From contig NZ_JAEQMG010000036.1 of the NCBI RefSeq assembly GCF_016680995.1, positions 1 through 5,691 on the forward strand: a DNA stretch of 5,691 nt. Direction: 5' to 3'. The notes beneath the pieces are model-generated. The model had not been told where the DNA came from, did no database searches, and saw only the letters and a list, made by a program, of their open reading frames with translations. The stretch comes from Ruminococcus difficilis. GTDB lineage: Bacteria > Bacillota_A > Clostridia > Oscillospirales > Acutalibacteraceae. The translations under genes were made by a program, and so were the position numbers. Positions 1 through 4,278 of the stretch are shown in pieces (position 1 is the first letter of the stretch; the number at the start of each line of letters is the position of its first letter).

Positions 1-1614
1 CGCTCTCTCCTCCACGCACTCGGCATGACCGACGAGGAAATGCAGAAGCCGATGATCGGTATCGTCAGCTCCTACAACGAGATCGTACCCGGACATATGA
101 ACATAGACAAGATCGTCGAGGCTGTCAAGACAGGCGTCGCGATGGCAGGCGGCAACCCGATCGTATTCCCCGCTATCGCGGTCTGCGACGGTATCGCGAT
201 GGGTCACCAGGGAATGAAATACTCCCTCGTTACCCGCGACCTTATCGCCGACTCCACCGAGTCAATGGCTCTTGCTCACGCGTTTGACGCTCTCGTCATG
301 GTTCCCAACTGCGATAAGAACGTTCCCGGTCTGCTCATGGCGGCGGCAAGACTTAACATTCCCTGTATCTTCGTCAGCGGCGGCCCCATGCTCGCGGGCA
401 GATTCGCCGGTCACAAGACCAGCCTTTCCTCTATGTTCGAGGCTGTAGGCTCATACAACTCCGGCAAGCTCACCGCTGAGGAGCTCAACGAGTACGAGAA
501 CAAGGCTTGTCCGAGCTGCGGCTCCTGCTCGGGTATGTACACAGCAAACTCCATGAACTGCCTTACAGAGGTTCTGGGCATGGCTCTCCGCGGAAACGGC
601 ACGATCCCTGCCGTTTACTCAGAGAGGATCCAGCTTGCAAAGCGCGCCGGCATGAAGATCATGGAGCTGCTTGAGAAGGATATCAAGCCCCGCGACATCA
701 TGACCGAGGCCGCCTTCCGCAACGCCCTGACCATGGATATGGCTCTCGGCTGCAGCACAAACTCCATGCTCCACCTTCCCGCTATCGCTCACGAGTGCGG
801 CATCGACCTCAACCTCGATATTGCAAACGAAATCAGCTCAAAGACTCCCAACCTCTGCCACCTAGCTCCTGCGGGCAGAACATATATTGAGGACCTCAAC
901 GAGGCAGGCGGCATCTACGCCGTTATGAACGAGATCAATAAGCTCGGCCTGCTCGACACAAGCCTCATCACCTGCACCGGCAAGACTATCGCCGAGAACA
1001 TCGAGGGCGTTGTCAACAAGAACCCCGAGGTTATCCGTCCCGTCGAAAAGCCATACAGCTCCACCGGCGGCATCGCGGTTCTCCGCGGCAACCTCGCTCC
1101 CGACAGCTGCGTCGTCAAGCGCTCCGCGGTAGCTCCCGAGATGCTCAAGCACACAGGCCCCGCGAAGGTTTATGAGTGCGAGGAGGACGCTATGGCTGCG
1201 ATCAACGGCGGCGAGATCGTAGAGGGCGACGTTGTCGTTATCCGCTACGAAGGCCCCAAGGGCGGTCCCGGAATGCGCGAGATGCTCAACCCCACCTCCG
1301 CTATCATGGGACGCGGCTTAGGCAGCACAGTCGCACTGATCACAGACGGACGTTTCTCCGGCGCGACAAGAGGCGCTTCCATCGGCCACGTTTCTCCCGA
1401 AGCGGCGGTCGGCGGCCCGATCGCCCTCGTAAAGAACGGCGACCTGATTGAAATCGACATTCCCAACAACTCCATCACCCTCAAGGTTTCCGACGAGGAG
1501 CTTGCAGAGAGACGCGCGGCGTGGGTTCCGAAAGAGCCGAAAATCACCACAGGCTACCTCGCCCGCTACGCCAAGCTCGTATCCTCAGGAGCTCAGGGAG
1601 CTGTATTGTCATAA
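1..1614 (+). CDS. ilvD: Dihydroxy-acid dehydratase, 5'-truncated by window edge
   Basis: IlvD dehydrates 2,3-dihydroxy-isovalerate and 2,3-dihydroxy-3-methylvalerate to the 2-keto acids that precede valine, leucine and isoleucine; it is a cytosolic Fe-S, Mg-dependent enzyme. The frame is open from base 1 ([13 protein letters not shown]), and family members begin about 15-20 residues further upstream, so the Met at base 25 is internal and the true start lies outside. Counting from that Met, visible signatures are [10 protein letters not shown] (Cys54), NCDKNVPG (Cys96, Lys98), the cluster motif [10 protein letters not shown] (162-171), GGSTN-like [10 protein letters not shown] (241-250), [11 protein letters not shown] (407-417) and [21 protein letters not shown] (440-460) with the catalytic Ser445. 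All three cluster cysteine positions are present, a pattern I associate with [2Fe-2S] members; E. coli IlvD has Asp at the first. The C-terminus is complete. A terminator follows 74 bases on, so this is the last gene of its transcript. Neighbouring ilv/leu genes, if any, would be to the left. Confidence 0.97.
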   Translation, partial: RSLLHALGMTDEEMQKPMIGIVSSYNEIVPGHMNIDKIVEAVKTGVAMAGGNPIVFPAIAVCDGIAMGHQGMKYSLVTRDLIADSTESMALAHAFDALVMVPNCDKNVPGLLMAAARLNIPCIFVSGGPMLAGRFAGHKTSLSSMFEAVGSYNSGKLTAEELNEYENKACPSCGSCSGMYTANSMNCLTEVLGMALRGNGTIPAVYSERIQLAKRAGMKIMELLEKDIKPRDIMTEAAFRNALTMDMALGCSTNSMLHLPAIAHECGIDLNLDIANEISSKTPNLCHLAPAGRTYIEDLNEAGGIYAVMNEINKLGLLDTSLITCTGKTIAENIEGVVNKNPEVIRPVEKPYSSTGGIAVLRGNLAPDSCVVKRSAVAPEMLKHTGPAKVYECEEDAMAAINGGEIVEGDVVVIRYEGPKGGPGMREMLNPTSAIMGRGLGSTVALITDGRFSGATRGASIGHVSPEAAVGGPIALVKNGDLIEIDIPNNSITLKVSDEELAERRAAWVPKEPKITTGYLARYAKLVSSGAQGAVLS

Positions 1615-1619
1615 GGAAA

Positions 1620-1650
1620 ATGCACAAAAATTAAAAAAATCTTTGTGCAT
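1620..1650 (+). repeat. 9-bp perfect inverted repeat in the ilvD 3' UTR
   Basis: ATGCACAAA at 1620-1628 is exactly complementary to TTTGTGCAT at 1642-1650, separated by an A-rich 13-nt loop, starting 5 bases after the ilvD stop. No T-run follows, so it is not itself a terminator; the terminator is about 40 bases further on. It could be a 3'-end stabilising hairpin or a protein site, but its role is unknown. Confidence 0.5.
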
Positions 1651-1687
1651 GGTTTCAGGATTTCAGAGCAAAAAAAGCAATTCGCAC

Positions 1688-1730
1688 AATTCACCCTTGT
1701 CCTTTTTGGGCAAAGGGTGAATTTTTTTAT
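1688..1730 (+). terminator. Rho-independent terminator of ilvD
   Basis: The left arm 1688-1698 pairs with 1713-1723 for 11 consecutive base pairs (AATTCACCCTT / AAGGGTGAATT). After a one-base bulge at 1712, four more pairs (1699-1702 with 1708-1711, one of them G-T) close on a 5-nt T loop. A run of seven T follows at 1722-1728. Orientation and position fit termination of the ilvD transcript before the promoter of the next gene. There is no T-run on the opposite strand, so it should work in one direction only. Confidence 0.88.
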
Positions 1731-1745
1731 TTTGCCTAAAATTTG

Positions 1746-1774
1746 TTGTTAATTCTGTACAATTATGATATACT
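1746..1774 (+). promoter_or_regulatory. Sigma-A type promoter for the EF-G paralogue
   Basis: The -35 box TTGTTA (1746-1751) and -10 box TATACT (1769-1774) are separated by exactly 17 bases, and TG at 1766-1767 supplies an extended -10 element. The predicted transcription start is near 1781, giving a leader of about 90 nt. It lies just after the ilvD terminator, so the downstream gene is predicted to be transcribed independently. Identified by eye from consensus match, not by experiment. Confidence 0.75.
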
Positions 1775-1855
1775 GAATAAGGATTATTTTAGATATTTGC
1801 TGAATATGTAAATTTTGAAAAAATTTAATTGAAATATAATATCAATTATATAAAC

Positions 1856-1875
1856 GAAGGGAGTTTTTTCTTTTG
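1856..1875 (+). promoter_or_regulatory. Ribosome binding site deciding a TTG start
   Basis: GAAGGGAG at 1856-1863 is a strong anti-Shine-Dalgarno match, 9 bases before a TTG codon at 1873-1875. No in-frame ATG or GTG lies between it and the coding region. The first in-frame ATG downstream (residue 47) would remove the P-loop. The TTG is therefore the initiation codon, giving MKQYDAKKI at the N-terminus, which matches the usual start of this EF-G subfamily. Confidence 0.85.
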
Positions 1876-3945
1876 AAACAGTACGATGCGAAAAAAATCT
1901 TAAACATCGCGCTCGCGGGACACAGCGGCTGCGGTAAGACCTCGGTTGCGGAGTCCATTCTCTATCTCGCAAAGGTCAGCGACAGATTGGGCAAGATTGC
2001 AGACGGCAACACCATGCTCGATTTCGACAGCGAGGAAATTAAGCGTCAGGCGTCTATCATGACAGCCGTGGCTCCGATAGAGTGGAAGAACACCAAAATC
2101 AACCTCATCGACACACCCGGTCTCTTTGACTTTGCGGGCGGCGTTGCCGAGGGTATGCGCGCTGCGGACACCGCTCTGATCGTTGTATCCGGCAAGGACG
2201 GCATCAGCGTCGGCACCGAAAAGGCTGTTGAGGCGGCTACAAAGGCAGGTCTGACAAAGATGTTCTTTGTCAATGGTCTGTGCGACGAGGACGCGCGTTT
2301 CTATCGCGTATTTGAAACACTCAAGGCGACCTTCGGTCCCTCTGTCTGCCCCGTTGTTGTTCCCTACATTCAGGACGGCCAGGCTAACACCTACGTCAAC
2401 CTCTTTGATTACAAGGCTTACAAGTACGACGCCAAGGGCAACGTAACGCCCACCGCTCTTCCCGATATGGGCGACAGACTCGAAGGTCTGCGCGAGGCTA
2501 TCAAGGAAGCGGTTGCCGAAACAAGCGAGGAGCTGCTCGACAAGTTCCTCGAGGGCGAGGAGTTCACCCCCGAAGAGATTATTCTCGGCGTTTCTCAGGG
2601 CGTAAGAGACGGCTCTATCTGCCCGGTATTCTGCGGCGACGCTCACAACACTTTCGCTATCGACCAGCTGCTCAACAGCCTGACATGGCTCGCTCCTTCA
2701 GCGGCTCAGGGCGGCGAGATCGGCGTTGACCTTGACGGCGAACCCGTAGAAATCAGCGTTAACAAGGACGCTGCCACCGCTGCTATCGTATTCAAGACAG
2801 TTGCCGACCCGTTCATCGGCAGACTTTCTTATATCAAGGTCGTTTCGGGCAAGATTTCTCCCGACACCCCCGTTATCAACATGCGTACAGGCGCTCAGGA
2901 GCGTATCTCCAAGGTGCTCACAATGACAGGTAAGAAGCAGAGCGAAACCGACTACATTGGCGCGGGCGATATCGGCGCTGTACCGAAGCTCGTTTCCGCA
3001 AAGACAGGCGATACCCTCTGTTCACCGCTCAGAAAAGTAGTTCTCGACGGCATCGACTATCCCGTATCAAGCTACACAATGGCTATCTATCCCGCGAAGA
3101 AGGGTGACGAGGACAAGGTCGCTCAGGCTATCTCCAAGCTTGCCGACGAGGATCCCACAATTCGCTTTGAGTCCAACCACGAAACTCACGAAATGCTCGT
3201 ATCAGGTCTCGGCGAACAGCACCTCGACGTTGTTATCTCCAGGCTTAAGAGCAAGTACAACGTGGAAGCCAGACTTCAGAACCCAAAGATCGCTTACCGC
3301 GAGACTATCCGCAAGAAGGTTTCCGCTCAGGGTCGTTACAAGAAGCAGAGCGGCGGTCACGGTCAGTTCGGCGACGTCTGGATCGAGTTCGAGCCCTACG
3401 ATACCGACGATCTCGAGTTTGCAGAGAGAGTTGTCGGCGGCGCGGTTCCGAAGAACTTCTTCCCCGCCGTTGAAAAGGGTCTCCGCGACGCTATCAAGAA
3501 GGGTGTTCTCGCTGGTTATCCGACCGTAGGCATCAAGGCTACTCTCTACGACGGCTCCTATCACCCCGTTGACTCCTCCGAAATGTCCTTCAAGACTGCG
3601 GCGAGTCTTGCTTACAAGAACGGCATTCCCAACGCGATGCCGACACTCCTTGAGCCGATCGGCAGCCTCAAGGCTTACGTTCCCGACAATAACATGGGCG
3701 ACGTTATGGGCGAGGTCAACAAGAGACGCGGCAGAGTTCTCGGTATGTCACCTGCCGAGCACGGCACACAAGTTGTCGAGGCTGAGGTTCCGATGTCTGA
3801 GATGAGCGACTTCTCGACCTTTATCCGTCAGATCACCCAGGGCCGCGGCTCCTTCGAGTTCACCTTCGCGCGTTACGAGGATTGTCCCGCTAACGTTGCA
3901 CAGAAGGTTATCGAGAAAGCAAAAGCCGAGATGGGCGACGATTAA
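1873..3945 (+). CDS. Elongation factor G paralogue (EF-G2-like) with divergent G-domain motifs
   Basis: This is a complete 690-aa EF-G-family protein, near the normal length of about 690-700. The G domain spans about 1-285, with P-loop AGHSGCGKTS (15-24) and G3 DTPGLFDF (80-87). Domain II is about 300-395 (GRLSYIKVVSG, 316-326). Domain III is about 400-470 (LADEDPTIRFE and GLGEQHLDV). Domain IV includes GRYKKQSGGHGQFGDVW (487-503) and GSYHPVDSSEMSF (561-573). Domain V is about 593-685 (LEPIGSLKAYVP, GEVNKRRGRVLGM). The sequence resembles the stand-alone EF-G2 type rather than str-operon EF-G, and no EF-Tu or ribosomal protein gene is adjacent. Several GTPase residues are non-consensus: Leu84 replaces the catalytic His of DTPGH, the G4 motif NKxD reads NGLC (134-137), and the G5 region reads CGDAH (254-258). 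The domain IV tip His564 is kept. It probably acts on ribosomes in the cytosol; whether it hydrolyses GTP or catalyses translocation cannot be told from sequence. It has its own promoter and terminator and is monocistronic. Confidence 0.93.
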   Translation: MKQYDAKKILNIALAGHSGCGKTSVAESILYLAKVSDRLGKIADGNTMLDFDSEEIKRQASIMTAVAPIEWKNTKINLIDTPGLFDFAGGVAEGMRAADTALIVVSGKDGISVGTEKAVEAATKAGLTKMFFVNGLCDEDARFYRVFETLKATFGPSVCPVVVPYIQDGQANTYVNLFDYKAYKYDAKGNVTPTALPDMGDRLEGLREAIKEAVAETSEELLDKFLEGEEFTPEEIILGVSQGVRDGSICPVFCGDAHNTFAIDQLLNSLTWLAPSAAQGGEIGVDLDGEPVEISVNKDAATAAIVFKTVADPFIGRLSYIKVVSGKISPDTPVINMRTGAQERISKVLTMTGKKQSETDYIGAGDIGAVPKLVSAKTGDTLCSPLRKVVLDGIDYPVSSYTMAIYPAKKGDEDKVAQAISKLADEDPTIRFESNHETHEMLVSGLGEQHLDVVISRLKSKYNVEARLQNPKIAYRETIRKKVSAQGRYKKQSGGHGQFGDVWIEFEPYDTDDLEFAERVVGGAVPKNFFPAVEKGLRDAIKKGVLAGYPTVGIKATLYDGSYHPVDSSEMSFKTAASLAYKNGIPNAMPTLLEPIGSLKAYVPDNNMGDVMGEVNKRRGRVLGMSPAEHGTQVVEAEVPMSEMSDFSTFIRQITQGRGSFEFTFARYEDCPANVAQKVIEKAKAEMGDD

Positions 3946-3957
3946 TTTAAAACACTA

Positions 3958-3988
3958 CGAGGGCAGGATATCCTGCCCTCGATTTTTC
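3958..3988 (+). terminator. Palindromic rho-independent terminator of the EF-G paralogue
   Basis: Bases 3958-3981 form a perfect 24-bp palindrome, CGAGGGCAGGAT followed by its reverse complement. It folds as a 10-bp GC-rich stem with an ATAT loop, followed by five T at 3983-3987. It begins 13 bases after the stop codon. On the minus strand the downstream sequence is only moderately U-rich, so it might weakly stop transcripts reading through from the converging 5S gene. Confidence 0.92.
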
Positions 3989-4008
3989 GTATACCATTTA
4001 AATATAAA

Positions 4009-4157
4009 AAACCCGCTGCAAAGTATTGGCGTCTTCCTATTTTCACAGCCCGTCGCCGGGCAACTATCGTCGGCACTACAGGGCTTAACTTCCGTGTTCG
4101 GTATGGGAACGGGTGGACCCCCTGCGTCATCAACACCAATTTAATTGTAGCGGGTTT
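4009..4157 (-). promoter_or_regulatory. 5S precursor stem with built-in terminator
   Basis: AAACCCGCTGCA at 4009-4020 is complementary to TGTAGCGGGTTT at 4146-4157 except for one A-C mismatch in the RNA. The 5S gene is thus enclosed in an outer stem of 12 positions, separated from 5S helix I by short unpaired segments (4021-4024 and 4141-4145). On the minus strand the 3' arm ends GCGGG then six T (4006-4011), then AT-rich sequence, so the same stem can act as the terminator. Double-stranded 5S precursors of this kind are processed by RNase M5 in Bacillus subtilis; a matching role here is inferred. Confidence 0.65.
4025..4140 (-). rRNA. rrf: 5S ribosomal RNA
   Basis: Read on the minus strand, the core CCCGTTCCCATACCGAACAC (starting at about 4113 and reading leftward), followed by GGAAGTTAAGCCC, is the canonical loop B / helix III region of bacterial 5S rRNA. 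The ends ATTGGTGT (4133-4140) and ACGCCAAT (4025-4032) pair over 8 positions as helix I, with one wobble, and set the limits at about 116 nt, which is normal. The tail of the gene carries the expected ATAGGAAGACGCC before helix I closes. The 5' and 3' ends could be off by one or two bases. It is transcribed towards the EF-G paralogue and separated from it by back-to-back terminators. No 23S gene lies within the visible sequence upstream; instead there is a damaged tRNA-Asn and a recombinase gene. Confidence 0.95.
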
Positions 4158-4158
4158 A

Positions 4159-4219
4159 TGGCTCCCCCAACTGGGCTCGAACCAGTGACATCATGATTAA
4201 CAGTCATGCGCTCTGGGGA
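4159..4219 (-). tRNA. tRNA-Asn(GUU) remnant lacking the 5' half of its D arm, probably non-functional
   Basis: On the minus strand the 3' two thirds of a tRNA is intact. The anticodon stem CATGA/TCATG (4204-4208, 4192-4196) has loop CTGTTAA (anticodon GTT, 4199-4201). The variable loop is ATGTC, and the T arm is ACTGG-TTCGAGC-CCAGT (4170-4186). The 3' acceptor strand is TGGGGGA (4163-4169), with discriminator G and encoded CCA (4159-4161). The D-stem 3' strand AGAGC (4210-4214) is present, but instead of about 15 nt of D arm and acceptor end it is preceded directly by CTCCCC (4215-4220). Of this, TCCCC (4215-4219) could be the first five acceptor bases. Total length is 61 rather than about 76 nt. 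Either an internal deletion removed roughly positions 6-20, or the gene is broken at 4214/4215 by insertion and TCCCC is chance. It sits 18 nt upstream of the 5S gene on the same strand. Confidence 0.8.
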
Positions 4220-4260
4220 GTGTTCAGGTTTGTACCCTAATCGAAAGGCGACCTGAACAC
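4220..4260. repeat. 10-bp perfect inverted repeat flush with the broken tRNA
   Basis: GTGTTCAGGT at 4220-4229 is the exact reverse complement of ACCTGAACAC at 4251-4260, with a 21-nt spacer. The left arm ends immediately beside the TCCCC stretch of the tRNA remnant. The right arm is 18 bases from the recombinase stop codon. No T-run follows on the minus strand, so it is a poor terminator. It may be a recombinase-binding or element-end sequence; that is inference from position. Confidence 0.6.
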
Positions 4261-4278
4261 GCCGCACAACTCACTACT

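Noticed and set aside
862..1152. Antisense open frames within ilvD
   Set aside because: They mirror conserved ilvD codons and have no family resemblance or ribosome binding site.
1815..1840. Second promoter, TTGAAA (1815-1820) with TATAAT (1835-1840)
   Set aside because: The spacing is only 14 bases, too short for sigma-A; in a region this AT-rich such boxes are expected by chance.
1900..2646. 248-codon open frame on the minus strand inside the EF-G paralogue
   Set aside because: It lies wholly antisense to a well-supported gene, has no recognisable motif, and is explained by the C-ending codon bias of the real gene, which leaves few antisense stops.
3896..4144. Open frames spanning the EF-G terminator and the 5S gene on both strands
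   Set aside because: They cross a strong terminator and a clear 5S rRNA; the apparent peptides are translations of structural RNA.
4159..4219. A functional D-armless tRNA
   Set aside because: Bacterial elongator tRNAs need the D arm; such forms are known mainly from animal mitochondria. A broken gene is the simpler reading.
4229..4257. Minus-strand promoter for the tRNA/5S, TTCAGG (4252-4257) and TACAAA (4229-4234), 17-base spacing
   Set aside because: Spacing is ideal and the start would fall almost at the tRNA 5' end, but the boxes match consensus at only 3 of 6 and 4 of 6 positions and both overlap the inverted repeat arms. Too weak to call.
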